Assembly (NCBI GenBank): GCA_902515205.1
Contig: CABXTU010000001.1
Coordinates: 62,001 to 126,000, forward strand
Reading direction: 5' to 3'
Source of the DNA: an uncultured Pelagibacteraceae bacterium
GTDB taxonomy: Bacteria; Pseudomonadota; Alphaproteobacteria; Pelagibacterales; Pelagibacteraceae
Length of the DNA stretch: 64,000 nt
The position numbers were made by a program, and so were the translations under genes. This document shows positions 1 to 10,092 of the stretch, one piece after another. Position 1 is the stretch's first letter; each line of letters begins with the position of its first letter. The notes below the pieces were generated by a model, which made no database searches, was not told the DNA's origin, and saw only the letters and a list, made by a program, of their open reading frames with translations.

Positions 1-1685
1 GCTTTAAGATTTTCTCTTCTTTCAGTATCAATTTTTAACTCTACTACATCTTTAATTTTTAACTCACCCATTTTTACTGATCCATAATGAACAAATAAAT
101 TACCTAATTTCTTTTGTGTGTCGTTAACTTCAAAAATGGAATTTCCAGAAATTATAGTGCCGGTATCTCCAAGCTGACCTCCAGACTCTCCATAAAATGG
201 TGTTTGATTGGTTATGATAATACCCTGATCATTTGTTGATAAATTTTTTACTTCTTTATTATCTTTTAAAATATTTAAAATAACTCCTTCGGATTGATTT
301 GACTCATAACCTAAAAATTCTGTTGGTCCAATTTTGTCTTTTATCGAAAACCATATTGCCTCCTCTGAACTATCGCCTGATCCCTTCCAATTTTTTTTTG
401 CTAGTTCTTTACTTTTTTTCATCAACTCATCAAATTTATTATAATCAACTTTTAGGGATTTATTTTTTAAAATGTCTTCAGTTAAATCTAATGGAAAACC
501 ATAAGTGTCATATAACTTAAATGCTACCTCCCCTGGTAAAACTTTATCTATTTTAGATATCTCCTCATCTAAAATTTTAATTCCTCTATCAAGTAGAACT
601 AAAAACTTTTCTTCTTCCATCTTTAGAGTTTCCTTAATTAAAGACTCAGACCTTTTAAGTTCTGGATAGTTTCCCATCATTTCGTTTTTAAGAGAGTCGA
701 ATATTTTATAAAAAATTGGTTCTTTAGATCCTAATAAGTGAGAATGTCTCATTCCTCTTCTCATTATTCTTCTTAAAACATATCCACGTCCTTCATTCGA
801 GGGTAATACCCCTTCAGCTAAAAGAAATGAACTTGCTCTTAAATGGTCTGCTATAACCCTAAAACTCGAAATATTATTATCCCCTTGATCAACTTTTGTT
901 ACGTCTGAAATGGAACTAATCAATTTTTTAAAATGATCAGTTTGATAATTATCATGCGTTCCTTGTAACAAAGCTGCTATCCTTTCAAGACCCATACCTG
1001 TATCGACAGATGGTTTTGGTAAATCTATTCTTTTATCTTTTGAAACTTGCTCATATTGCATGAAAACTAGGTTCCAAATTTCAATAAAACGATCTCCGTC
1101 TTGATCTTTAGTTCCTGGTAATCCACCTTTTAAATGATCACCATGATCATAAAATATTTCTGAACAAGGTCCACAAGGTCCTGTCTCCCCCATCGACCAA
1201 AAGTTATCTGATGTTGAAATTCGTATAATTCTATCATCGTTAAAACCCGCTATTTTCTTCCAAAAATTGAACGCTTCATCATCCTCGTGAAAAACGGTTA
1301 CATAAATTCTGTTTTTATCTAAACCAAAGTCTTTGGTGATTAAATTCCATGCAAGTTCAATTCCTCTTTCTTTAAAATAATCTCCAAAAGAAAAGTTTCC
1401 TAACATTTCAAAGAAAGTGTGGTGTCTTGGTGTATAACCAACATTTTCTAAATCATTATGTTTTCCTCCGGCTCTAACACATTTCTGTGAGGTGGTTGCC
1501 CTTTGATAATCTCTTTTTTCTAAACCAGTGAATACATTTTTAAATTGTACCATTCCTGAATTAGCAAACATTAATGTCGGATCGTTATTTGGAACTAAAT
1601 TACTAGACTCAACAATCTTATGATCGTTTTTCTCAAAATATTTTAAGAAAGTTTCTCTTATTTGATTTAATGATTTCTGAGCCAT
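1..1685 (-). CDS. alaS: Alanyl-tRNA synthetase, N-terminal part (3' end lies outside the window)
   Basis: Not in the ORF track because there is no stop in the window. Minus-strand translation from the ATG at 1685 reads [105 protein letters not shown], a typical AlaRS N-terminus. Confidence 0.97.
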   Translation of the reverse strand, partial: MAQKSLNQIRETFLKYFEKNDHKIVESSNLVPNNDPTLMFANSGMVQFKNVFTGLEKRDYQRATTSQKCVRAGGKHNDLENVGYTPRHHTFFEMLGNFSFGDYFKERGIELAWNLITKDFGLDKNRIYVTVFHEDDEAFNFWKKIAGFNDDRIIRISTSDNFWSMGETGPCGPCSEIFYDHGDHLKGGLPGTKDQDGDRFIEIWNLVFMQYEQVSKDKRIDLPKPSVDTGMGLERIAALLQGTHDNYQTDHFKKLISSISDVTKVDQGDNNISSFRVIADHLRASSFLLAEGVLPSNEGRGYVLRRIMRRGMRHSHLLGSKEPIFYKIFDSLKNEMMGNYPELKRSESLIKETLKMEEEKFLVLLDRGIKILDEEISKIDKVLPGEVAFKLYDTYGFPLDLTEDILKNKSLKVDYNKFDELMKKSKELAKKNWKGSGDSSEEAIWFSIKDKIGPTEFLGYESNQSEGVILNILKDNKEVKNLSTNDQGIIITNQTPFYGESGGQLGDTGTIISGNSIFEVNDTQKKLGNLFVHYGSVKMGELKIKDVVELKIDTERRENLK

Positions 1686-1736
1686 ATTTTTAAAATACAG
1701 CTTTTTTATTCTATGTCTAGATAACGATAAGGGGGT

Positions 1737-1761
1737 AAAGGCGCTTAAAATAAGCGCCTTT
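1737..1761. terminator. Inverted-repeat hairpin downstream of recA (AAAGGCGCTT-AAAAT-AAGCGCCTTT)
   Basis: Perfect 10-bp inverted repeat between the recA stop and the alaS start. The U-tract on the recA strand is short. Confidence 0.65.
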
Positions 1762-1785
1762 ATAATTTAAAGATGACCTTTAATT

Positions 1786-2934
1786 CTAGTTCTTTTTAGG
1801 AGGAGTAGCTTCTTTTTCAGCTTCTTCTTTTTCAGCTACTTTCTTCTCTTTTTCAATTTTTTCAGGACTTAATGGATTTCCTTCAATCTTTTTAGAAATC
1901 ACACCAGCTTTTTCCCTAATTGCCATTTCAATTTCTGCAGCAACTTGTGGATTTTGAGCTAAATAAACTTTGGCATTTTCTCTTCCTTGTCCTATCTTTT
2001 CACCTTTATAAGCATACCATGCTCCTGATTTTTCAATAATGTCAGCCTTAGCACCAAGGTCTACTAACTCACCCATTTTGCTAATTCCTTTTCCATACAT
2101 CAAGTCAAATTCAACAACTTTAAATGGTGGTGCAACTTTATTTTTAACTACTTTCACTCTTGTAGAGTTACCAATAATTTCATCTTTGTCTTTGATGGCA
2201 CCAATTCTTCTGATATCCATTCTTACAGATGAGTAAAACTTAAGTGCATTTCCACCTGATGTTGTTTCAGGACTTCCAAACATAACTCCAATTTTCATTC
2301 TAATTTGGTTAATGAAAATCATCATTGTGTTTGTGTTAGAAATTGAACCAGTTAACTTTCTTAAAGCCTGACTCATTAATCTTGATTGAAGACCGACATG
2401 ATGATCACCCATCTCACCCTCAATTTCAGCTCTTGGAGTTAACGCTGCAACAGAGTCAATTACGATTACTGAAATAGAGCCTGATTTTACTAATGTATCA
2501 GCTATTTCTAAAGCCTGCTCACCAGCATCTGGTTGTGAAATTAAAAGTTCTTCTGTATTCACACCTAATTTTTTTGCATAAACTGGATCTAAAGCATGCT
2601 CAGCATCGACGAATGCACAAATACCACCAGCCTTTTGAGCTTCAGCAACAACTTGTAATGCTAATGTTGTTTTTCCAGAAGACTCTGGTCCATAAACTTC
2701 TACAATTCTTCCTTTCGGCAATCCACCTATTCCTAAAGCTAAGTCTAAACTTAAAGATCCTGTAGATATCGACTCGATATCCATAGCTCTTTTCTCACCT
2801 AACTTCATAACTGAACCTTTTCCGAAGTTGTCAGTTATCTGGCTGATCGCAGCATCTAATGCTTTATTCTTTTCTTTAACATCCATTTCTTGATCTTTGG
2901 TAGATTTAACTACCTTTAAATTATTTTTTGTCAT
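1786..2934 (-). CDS. recA: Recombinase RecA
   Basis: [13 protein letters not shown] Walker [11 protein letters not shown] and [22 protein letters not shown] motifs. Confidence 0.99.
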   Translation of the reverse strand: MTKNNLKVVKSTKDQEMDVKEKNKALDAAISQITDNFGKGSVMKLGEKRAMDIESISTGSLSLDLALGIGGLPKGRIVEVYGPESSGKTTLALQVVAEAQKAGGICAFVDAEHALDPVYAKKLGVNTEELLISQPDAGEQALEIADTLVKSGSISVIVIDSVAALTPRAEIEGEMGDHHVGLQSRLMSQALRKLTGSISNTNTMMIFINQIRMKIGVMFGSPETTSGGNALKFYSSVRMDIRRIGAIKDKDEIIGNSTRVKVVKNKVAPPFKVVEFDLMYGKGISKMGELVDLGAKADIIEKSGAWYAYKGEKIGQGRENAKVYLAQNPQVAAEIEMAIREKAGVISKKIEGNPLSPEKIEKEKKVAEKEEAEKEATPPKKN

Positions 2935-2985
2935 TTAAGCCTCTTTTTTTATTAATTATTAACACTCGAATCATATATTTATTAT

Positions 2986-3000
2986 GTACTACTTTTGTTC
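2986..3000. promoter_or_regulatory. Candidate LexA/SOS box upstream of recA (GTAC-N7-GTTC)
   Basis: GTACTACTTTTGTTC is one mismatch from the alphaproteobacterial GTTC-N7-GTTC SOS consensus and lies about 50-65 bp upstream of the recA start. Confidence 0.45.
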
Positions 3001-3042
3001 TCATTTGCAAGATTTAATTAATATGGCTTAAAAACCCTTATA

Positions 3043-4338
3043 TTACTGGATTTTTAAGTAGGCACTGTTCAATAATCCAATAGACTTAAGAAGATTAAAC
3101 TGTGAGAGAACGTAGTTTCTCTCTGAGTCTGCCAATGAAATCTGAGCATTTAATAATAAAGAGTTGGACTGAATAACTTCTAAAGTAGTTCTATCGGAAC
3201 CACTATTGTATTCAGCTACTATTCCTTCATTTGCAATTTCAGCAGCATTCACTTGGGCTCTTACTGAATTAAGTAAGCTTTTATTTGATTGAAAATTTGA
3301 CCAGGCACTGGCAACATCTGTTTGGTTCTTTTTAATCGTATTATTCAAAAGAAGATTTTTTTGTGTCTCTAAACTTTTATTTTTATTAAGATTTGCATAA
3401 TTCTTACCTCCAGAAAAAAATGGCCATGTTACTGTCGCTTTTAAAGTATCTTGTTCTTTTTCATCGAAAGTAGAACTTAAATCATCTGTTTTTGATCTAT
3501 CAAAAGATAGTGTTGCCGTTGGAGCTAAATCAGATCTTGCACTAGTGGTATCTTTTTTTGATTGCTCATACTCAAGTTGAGCTATAATTAAATCTGGGTT
3601 ACTTTTTTTTGATATCTCTATTGCAGATTTAAGTTCGCTAGGTAAATTAACTTTTATTATTGACGATTTATCTAATGACTCTGCATCGCTAATTGTACCA
3701 ATAACGTTTTCATAATTTAGCTTACTAGTTAAAAAATCATTTTCAGCTTGAATTAGTTTTGCTTGTGCACCTGCTAAAGAAGACTCTGACTGAGCAACAT
3801 CTGATAAAGATATATTACCTCTTTCAAGTCTAATTCTATCTGTTTCAACTTGACGATCTAATAAATCAACATTCGATTTATTGATCTTAAGTTTTTCGTT
3901 AGCTGAAATTAAACCCGTGTAAGCTTCAATTGATTTATATAAAATTTCTTGTTCTTTTTTTAAAAGCTTAACTTTAGCTAATTCAATACCTATTTTGCTT
4001 TTACTCAATTCCGCACCTCTACCTAGATCAATCAAAGTTTGAGTAATTGTTACTGATTGAACAGTTGGGTCTACATCTGAAATTGTTGCGTTTGTGCCAT
4101 TTTGATTTGTTAATTTGTTTGTATCCTCTGAGCTTTTACTTCCACTTAAAGTAACCGAGGGTAAATACGAACTCCTAGAAATTTTTAATTCTTGTTCAGA
4201 AATATTTAGGCTTTCTCTTTCGGCATTTAACTCATTGTTGTCATTATAAGCTTTTTTTAAAGCTGCAGAAAAAGTTCCGGCATTAGCATTACAAAGTAAA
4301 AATATAAAGCTTATAATTATAGATAAAATTCTAATCAT
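3043..4338 (-). CDS. tolC: TolC-family outer membrane efflux protein
   Basis: Signal peptide, two repeated OEP-type coiled-coil halves, 431 aa. Confidence 0.85.
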   Translation of the reverse strand: MIRILSIIISFIFLLCNANAGTFSAALKKAYNDNNELNAERESLNISEQELKISRSSYLPSVTLSGSKSSEDTNKLTNQNGTNATISDVDPTVQSVTITQTLIDLGRGAELSKSKIGIELAKVKLLKKEQEILYKSIEAYTGLISANEKLKINKSNVDLLDRQVETDRIRLERGNISLSDVAQSESSLAGAQAKLIQAENDFLTSKLNYENVIGTISDAESLDKSSIIKVNLPSELKSAIEISKKSNPDLIIAQLEYEQSKKDTTSARSDLAPTATLSFDRSKTDDLSSTFDEKEQDTLKATVTWPFFSGGKNYANLNKNKSLETQKNLLLNNTIKKNQTDVASAWSNFQSNKSLLNSVRAQVNAAEIANEGIVAEYNSGSDRTTLEVIQSNSLLLNAQISLADSERNYVLSQFNLLKSIGLLNSAYLKIQ

Positions 4339-5258
4339 TTCTTTTTATATACAACAGATTTAATTTGATGGTTACTATTTAAATCAAATATTACTGACGC
4401 ATATTTAGGCATATTTCTAAACATATGTTGGGTTATTCTTTGATAAGTTTGCATAAAATTTAATACATCTCCCCTGCTCATTATTTTCGATTTCACTTTA
4501 CTTTTCACCCAAAGTTTCCTCTCTTGTTTTAATCTCCATTTTTGTAATAAACTAAAATTTTTTGCCTTAAGGTAAATTAAACAATTTAATTGTGTATATA
4601 AGTTTTTGTACTTTGATTTTAGTTGATGATTAACATATTTTCTCCAAATTTTTTTTTGGTCTTTTACTCTTTCCAATGAATTTATTGCTTTATTTAAAGT
4701 GTTATTTTTTTCAGATTTTGCACCAACACACCAACCCTCAAAAATAATTACATCTGGCCTTTTTTTTAAATCATACCATCTTTTTTTTTTAAACCTATCA
4801 TCAATAGCTTTATTGAAAGTTGGTAGCTTTAATCTTTTAAATTTTTTACTCTTTGACTGTCTAAAGAAATTCAACATCATTTTAATATCATGAGTTCCAG
4901 GAACTCCTCTTGTTAATAGCATAGGATGTACTTTTTTTGATAAACTAATTCGTTCTTTTCTCGTTTTATAAAAATCATCTATTGAAATCCTAAATACATT
5001 TAATTTAAAATATTTAGTTAAAATAATTCTTATTAATGAACTAATTGTAGTTTTACCAGTTCCTTGGCCTCCTGCTAAACCTACAAAATATGGTCTTTTA
5101 TTTTCAGCTTTTTTACTGATCCAAAAGCAAAGTGGGATTAAAAAAGATTTTATCATTCTTTCTTTATTTTTAAATTTATCTGCTTTTGTTTCTTGAGATT
5201 TAATAAACTTTAAACAATCTTTTTTTACTTTACTAAAGCATAAACTAAATTGATTCAT
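4335..5258 (-). CDS. P-loop kinase, D-glycerate 3-kinase (GLYK)-like
   Basis: FVGLAGGQGTGKTTISSLI Walker A, ISIDDFYKTRKER, LLTRGVPGTHD and VIIFEGWCVGA motifs. Confidence 0.75.
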   Translation of the reverse strand: MNQFSLCFSKVKKDCLKFIKSQETKADKFKNKERMIKSFLIPLCFWISKKAENKRPYFVGLAGGQGTGKTTISSLIRIILTKYFKLNVFRISIDDFYKTRKERISLSKKVHPMLLTRGVPGTHDIKMMLNFFRQSKSKKFKRLKLPTFNKAIDDRFKKKRWYDLKKRPDVIIFEGWCVGAKSEKNNTLNKAINSLERVKDQKKIWRKYVNHQLKSKYKNLYTQLNCLIYLKAKNFSLLQKWRLKQERKLWVKSKVKSKIMSRGDVLNFMQTYQRITQHMFRNMPKYASVIFDLNSNHQIKSVVYKKK

Positions 5259-5263
5259 GAAAA

Positions 5264-5626
5264 TTATTTTTTATCTAGAGGATGATTTTGACCATCATTT
5301 ACAGGAACATCTTTCATATTAAAAGTATTTATTTCATCTATGCACCCTACATTAAATCCGGTCATTGCAGGGTTGATCCTTGGATTATGATGGGTATAAA
5401 TCCCACAATCAGAACAAAAGTAATGTTTAGCAACTTTTGAATGAAATTGGTAAAGACTTAATTTGTCCTTACCTTTTACAATTTTAAAATCTTCATTTTT
5501 AACCATTGACATAATTGCTCCTTTTCTTTTACAAATGGAACAATTACATTTAATTACTTTAGTCAAATCTCCATCTAAATTAATTTCGGCTTCGATAGCA
5601 CCACAATGACATATTAGTTTTTTCAT
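5264..5626 (-). CDS. GFA / CENP-V family zinc protein (copy 1)
   Basis: CHCG...CNCSICKRKG...HYFCSDCGIYTHH cysteine motifs. Confidence 0.85.
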   Translation of the reverse strand: MKKLICHCGAIEAEINLDGDLTKVIKCNCSICKRKGAIMSMVKNEDFKIVKGKDKLSLYQFHSKVAKHYFCSDCGIYTHHNPRINPAMTGFNVGCIDEINTFNMKDVPVNDGQNHPLDKK

Positions 5627-5628
5627 TT

Positions 5629-5997
5629 TTACCTTCTGTCCTTTATATGATTTTGTCCATCATTTACAAAGGTCTTTAATTTAAACAATCTATTTGGCTC
5701 TAATTCATCAATGCATCCAACGTTAATACCAAAAGAATTTGGATCACTTCTCCTTTGATTATGAGTATGTGTACCACAATCTGAACAAAAATGATGCTTA
5801 GCCACTTTAGTATTAAATTGATAAGTCTTTATTTTTTCTTCTCCTTTTATAACTTTTAAATCATCTTTATTAATTGTTGTAACCATTGTTCCTTTTCTTT
5901 TACACATAGAACAATTGCATCTCATTAATTCATTTATTTCTTTTTTTAAATTAATCTGAATTTCAATCTCTCCACAATGGCAAGTAAGTTTTTTCAT
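5629..5997 (-). CDS. GFA / CENP-V family zinc protein (copy 2)
   Basis: Same cysteine architecture as the adjacent ORF (CHCG...CNCSMCKRKG...HHFCSDCGTHTHN). Confidence 0.85.
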   Translation of the reverse strand: MKKLTCHCGEIEIQINLKKEINELMRCNCSMCKRKGTMVTTINKDDLKVIKGEEKIKTYQFNTKVAKHHFCSDCGTHTHNQRRSDPNSFGINVGCIDELEPNRLFKLKTFVNDGQNHIKDRR

Positions 5998-6064
5998 ATC
6001 AACACAGTATTTAAACTATCCTTGGTTAAAGTTATCCACAAGCATACAAAATGTGGTTTTGATG

Positions 6065-6094
6065 TTCACGTTTTGATTCACTTTTGATTCAATT
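6065..6094. promoter_or_regulatory. Direct-repeat element upstream of umuDC (ATTC-N7-ATTC and neighbouring TTCA repeats), candidate SOS operator
   Basis: TTCACGTTTTGA/TTCACTTTTGA/TTCAATTA tandem. ATTC-ACTTTTG-ATTC at 6076-6090 matches the spacing of the alphaproteobacterial SOS box and shares ACTTTTG with the recA upstream site. Confidence 0.35.
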
Positions 6095-6132
6095 ACGGAC
6101 TCAAAATACAACCTCTTGCGTGCATTGTATAA

Positions 6133-6558
6133 ATGGTCTATAAATTAGAACAAAATAAGAACATGAAACTAACTATCCCGTATTATCTACACAAAGCTGG
6201 TGCTGGTTTTCCTTCACCTGCAACTGATTATATCGAAGAAGATATCGATCTAAATATGCATTTAATCAGAAATGTTCCAGCTACCTTTATTATCAGAGTT
6301 CAAGGCAAGTCCATGGTGGATGTTGGAATTAATGATGGAGATCTATTAGTTGTCGATAAAAGTTTAAAACCAAAAAACTTTTCAACAGTTATTGCAAATG
6401 TTCATGATGAGCTTGTAGTTAAAACCTTAGTTCAAGAAAGAGATAAGAAATTTCTATCATCTGGATCTAAAGATTTTTCTAACAGAATTTTAATTAATGA
6501 AGAAGAAGATGTTTTTATTTGGGGAGTTGTGACTTATGTCATCCATTCTACGTACTAA
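6133..6558 (+). CDS. umuD: UmuD-like S24 peptidase / translesion polymerase subunit
   Basis: AGAGFPSPATDY around the autocleavage site, GKSMVDVGINDGDLLVVD (Ser) and ELVVKTL (Lys). An internal start at 6163 is possible. Confidence 0.93.
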   Translation: MVYKLEQNKNMKLTIPYYLHKAGAGFPSPATDYIEEDIDLNMHLIRNVPATFIIRVQGKSMVDVGINDGDLLVVDKSLKPKNFSTVIANVHDELVVKTLVQERDKKFLSSGSKDFSNRILINEEEDVFIWGVVTYVIHSTY

Positions 6559-7816
6559 AAAATTAGCTTTAGTTGACTGCAATTCTTTCTATGTTTCTTG
6601 TGAAAGATTATTCAATCCAAGAATAAGAAAAAAACCAGTTGTTGTGTTATCGAATAATGATGGGTGTATTATTTCTAGGTCCAATGAAGCAAAAGCTTTG
6701 GGAATTAAAATGGGTGAGCCTTACTTTAAAGCAAAAAACGTTATTCTTAATAATAAAGTTGAAGTTTTTTCATCAAATTATTCTTTATATGGAGATTTAT
6801 CTAGAAGAGTGATGAGAACTCTTAAAAGATTTAATTCAGAAATAGAAGTATACTCAATTGATGAAGCATTTATAGATTTATCAAATTTTCCAGATTCAGA
6901 GGTTGAAAAAGTTGGGAGAGAAATCAGAGAAACAGTTCTGCAATGGACTGGTATTCCAACTAGTATTGGAATTGCTAAAACTAAAACTTTAAGTAAAGTT
7001 GCAAATCATATTGCAAAGAAAAAACAATCAGGAGTTACCAATTTAATTGGAATAGAAAATTTAGATCCAATTTTAGAAAAAATTGAAATTAATGATATTT
7101 GGGGTGTAGGGAGGCAGCTTACAAAGTTTTATCAAAAAAATGGAATTTATAACGCTAAACAGCTTAAGAATAAATCCAATACTTGGATCAAAAAATGTTC
7201 TAATGTTTTAAGTTCTAGAACTGCAATGGAGCTTAGAGGAACACCATGTATAAACTTAGAAACTACGCAAACAAAAAGAAAGAGTTGTATTGTCTCTAGA
7301 TCATTCGGAAAAAGAATTGAAAAATTCCAGGAACTAAAAGAAGCAGTTGCAAATTATTGCTTGAATGCATCCGAAAAAATTAGATCAGAATCTTTAGTTG
7401 CAAAAGCAATTACTGTGTTTGTAAGAACCAGTCCTTTTCAAAGAGATTATGGATATTACTCAAATGCAAAGACAATTGATTTTCCAATTGCAACAAACAA
7501 TAGTATTGAGACTGTGAAAACTGCAATTGCAATCTTAGAAAGTATATTCAAAAATGGATATCGTTATCAAAAAGCAGGGGTTATGCTTACAGGATTGCGA
7601 AATGATGATGGTAGAAAAAATTTATTTTCATCAAAAAAAGACGAAAAAATAAAAAATTTAATGCGGTCAATTGATAACACAAATTATAGATATGGCCGAT
7701 CAACTTTAAGTCTTGCAAGTGCTGGCGTTCATAAAAAATGGAATATGCAAAGACAATATTCTTCCAAGATAGATACTGCTGATTTTTATTGTCTACCTAA
7801 AATAAAAGCTATTTGA
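6536..7816 (+). CDS. umuC: Y-family DNA polymerase V catalytic subunit UmuC
   Basis: ALVDCNSFYVSCERLFNP, VVVLSNNDGCIISRS and YSIDEAFIDLS motifs; overlaps umuD. Confidence 0.95.
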   Translation: MSSILRTKKLALVDCNSFYVSCERLFNPRIRKKPVVVLSNNDGCIISRSNEAKALGIKMGEPYFKAKNVILNNKVEVFSSNYSLYGDLSRRVMRTLKRFNSEIEVYSIDEAFIDLSNFPDSEVEKVGREIRETVLQWTGIPTSIGIAKTKTLSKVANHIAKKKQSGVTNLIGIENLDPILEKIEINDIWGVGRQLTKFYQKNGIYNAKQLKNKSNTWIKKCSNVLSSRTAMELRGTPCINLETTQTKRKSCIVSRSFGKRIEKFQELKEAVANYCLNASEKIRSESLVAKAITVFVRTSPFQRDYGYYSNAKTIDFPIATNNSIETVKTAIAILESIFKNGYRYQKAGVMLTGLRNDDGRKNLFSSKKDEKIKNLMRSIDNTNYRYGRSTLSLASAGVHKKWNMQRQYSSKIDTADFYCLPKIKAI

Positions 7817-8681
7817 TATCATCAATTGTGTCTATATTTTCTAAAGATTTATTAAATTCATCCATATTTTCTCTCAATGCTAAATTTGAGAGTAAGTAAA
7901 CAGCTATTAATAAAACAATTAAAGGTATTGATGTAACTATAGATGCATTACTTTTTATCATTAAAATATATAAAATTATAAATAGAGCAGAACGGATTAA
8001 AAAAGTTTTTCTGAATACACTTATAATTGAAAGAGAATGCTTGACTAAATTTATAAAACTCATTTTAGATGGACCGAAATATCTTTGTCCTCTAATAGAG
8101 GGGGTTGAAACCATTTCATTTTCAATTTTTTTTAATGATCCTGAGAAACTATTCCAAGTTGCTTTTTCTTTTACCATTTTTTCTACAGTTGATTTTGGAA
8201 GACAAGTATAATTTCCAAACTTTATCGATTTCCCAGTAAAAGCAAGTGTTATAAGCTTATGTAATTGATAACAAATTTTAAATATAATTTTTTCAGATCT
8301 TTTTACTCTTTCTCCTACAATAGGTTTGCCATTAGAATTTTTTATTTGATCTACAAATAATTTTATCTCCTCTGGTCTGTCTTCCCCATCTCCATCCATT
8401 GGAATGACATAATCAAACTCATCTTTTTCTAAAATATATTTTAATCCTGTTGCGATACATCTTGCATGACCTTGGTTATTTTTCATATTAAAAATTTTAA
8501 TGGCATTTATATTTTCTAGAGATTTATGAAAATCTGGACGATCAAAATTTGATGAGTCATTAATTATGTAGACTGAGATTTCAAATTCTTTACCTAAGGA
8601 CAAATTATTTATTTCATCTAATAATCTAAATACTGACTGCCAATCATTATATACCGGTATTATAATCTTAATTTTCATCAA
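7809..8681 (-). CDS. Glycosyltransferase family 2 with C-terminal membrane segments (polyprenyl-phosphate glycosyltransferase type)
   Basis: IIPVYNDWQSVFRLLDEI, VIPMDGDGEDRPEEI and a hydrophobic C-terminus. Confidence 0.85.
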   Translation of the reverse strand: MMKIKIIIPVYNDWQSVFRLLDEINNLSLGKEFEISVYIINDSSNFDRPDFHKSLENINAIKIFNMKNNQGHARCIATGLKYILEKDEFDYVIPMDGDGEDRPEEIKLFVDQIKNSNGKPIVGERVKRSEKIIFKICYQLHKLITLAFTGKSIKFGNYTCLPKSTVEKMVKEKATWNSFSGSLKKIENEMVSTPSIRGQRYFGPSKMSFINLVKHSLSIISVFRKTFLIRSALFIILYILMIKSNASIVTSIPLIVLLIAVYLLSNLALRENMDEFNKSLENIDTIDDIK

Positions 8682-8690
8682 ATAATTTTT

Positions 8691-10049
8691 TTAGTATCTT
8701 CCCAAACATACATCATCAATACAAATAAATTGTGTAGAGTTTTTTAATATCTCATCATTTATAAATCCCTCCCATGTTGGTCTTGATTTCAAGTGGTAAG
8801 ATAAATTTCCAGCCTTCCATTCATTACCAGTAACAAATTGAATTTCTTTATCAAAGTCTGTATCCCAAATAATTTGTACTTTAGATGCAATTTCTTTTCC
8901 TGGATAATCTGTGCGTTTGTCTGTTTGAGAGATTGATATATAAGAATAGACGATTGGAGATAAAAAAAATAAAAATAAAAAGCCTAATAAAAATGAATTA
9001 ATTTTTTTTAAATCGATTTGAGCCTTAAGTAAATAAATAAACAGAACTCCAAAATATAAATAAAAAGGTGTCATCCACATTGTCCTAATTTTTGATCCTG
9101 TAATCATTGAAGTCAGTAGAATTAAGAAAATAGGTAAAATATTTAATGTCATTAAAAAGAGTAATTTTTTATCTTTCAAATTAAACTTTATTCTTATTCT
9201 TTTTACTAGTAACCAAATTAAAAAGAAAAAAGGTAAAAGTATTCCAATTTGTTTAATCAAAAAAATAAATGGTTGTTGAAAATGACTTATAATACCCACA
9301 TCTGCCAAACCAGTTCTTTTTAAACCATACGAAATTGTTACAAAGTCATTGTCATAAAGCCATATCAAATGTGGCACCAATAAAATCAAAAAAATTTCTA
9401 AAATGATTATGTATTTAAAATCAAATTTTTTTATCTTTTTAAAAAAAATTATATAAATAAAAAATATGAAAATAGAAATTAATAAATATATGAATAGATA
9501 TTTAGATAAAAAACCTATTGATGCAAATAATCCTACTAAAAAACAGTCTGTAATTTTAATATCTTTTGATGAAAAAATTTTCCACGAAAAATATGTTACT
9601 AAAGACCAAAACGGAAGTTGACAAACATTTACATTAAACTCTGGTGTAGTAAAATTGTAAAAATATACTGACTCTAAAATTAAAACTGCAATTAAACTTA
9701 ATTGATTATTTAAAAGAATTTCATTCGCAAGTTTAAATACGTAATAGAAAGCAATAACAACAAACAAAGAGCTTAATAAATAATATGCCCAATCTTGAGC
9801 TCCGAACACTTGAAAAAAAACTTCAGGAAAAAATGCACTACCAGGTGGATGTTTATCAAAACCCCAATCTAAATTACTACCCCAAGCTAAAGCTTCTATA
9901 ACATCTAAGGGTAAATTTTTATTGGTAATTGAAGGAACAATTGTCCATATCAATAAGTGAGACAAAGCAAAAATAAAAAATATATTATTTATGTTTTTAT
10001 TTAAAACATTCATTATTAAATAATTACAATAATTAAGGTTGCTTGACAC
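8691..10049 (-). CDS. ArnT/PMT-like (GT39/83-type) polytopic glycosyltransferase
   Basis: N-terminal loop with DVIEALAWGSNLDWGFDKHPPG and many TM segments. Confidence 0.8.
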   Translation of the reverse strand: MSSNLNYCNYLIMNVLNKNINNIFFIFALSHLLIWTIVPSITNKNLPLDVIEALAWGSNLDWGFDKHPPGSAFFPEVFFQVFGAQDWAYYLLSSLFVVIAFYYVFKLANEILLNNQLSLIAVLILESVYFYNFTTPEFNVNVCQLPFWSLVTYFSWKIFSSKDIKITDCFLVGLFASIGFLSKYLFIYLLISIFIFFIYIIFFKKIKKFDFKYIIILEIFLILLVPHLIWLYDNDFVTISYGLKRTGLADVGIISHFQQPFIFLIKQIGILLPFFFLIWLLVKRIRIKFNLKDKKLLFLMTLNILPIFLILLTSMITGSKIRTMWMTPFYLYFGVLFIYLLKAQIDLKKINSFLLGFLFLFFLSPIVYSYISISQTDKRTDYPGKEIASKVQIIWDTDFDKEIQFVTGNEWKAGNLSYHLKSRPTWEGFINDEILKNSTQFICIDDVCLGRY

Positions 10050-10070
10050 CCTTATTTTGCTGAATATACT
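10043..10070 (+). promoter_or_regulatory. Sigma70-type promoter of dksA: TTGACA - 16 nt - TATACT
   Basis: -35 TTGACA at 10043-10048 and -10 TATACT at 10065-10070. It lies inside the automatically extended ORF starting at 10039. Confidence 0.75.
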
Positions 10071-10092
10071 CCCTCGAATTCAAATTGGACAT

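Noticed and set aside
299-520. 73-aa plus-strand ORF
   Set aside because: Antisense to the alaS coding region; composition reflects the reverse complement of a conserved gene.
2039-2765. Plus-strand ORFs of 65 and 90 aa
   Set aside because: Antisense to recA; no independent start signals or family similarity.
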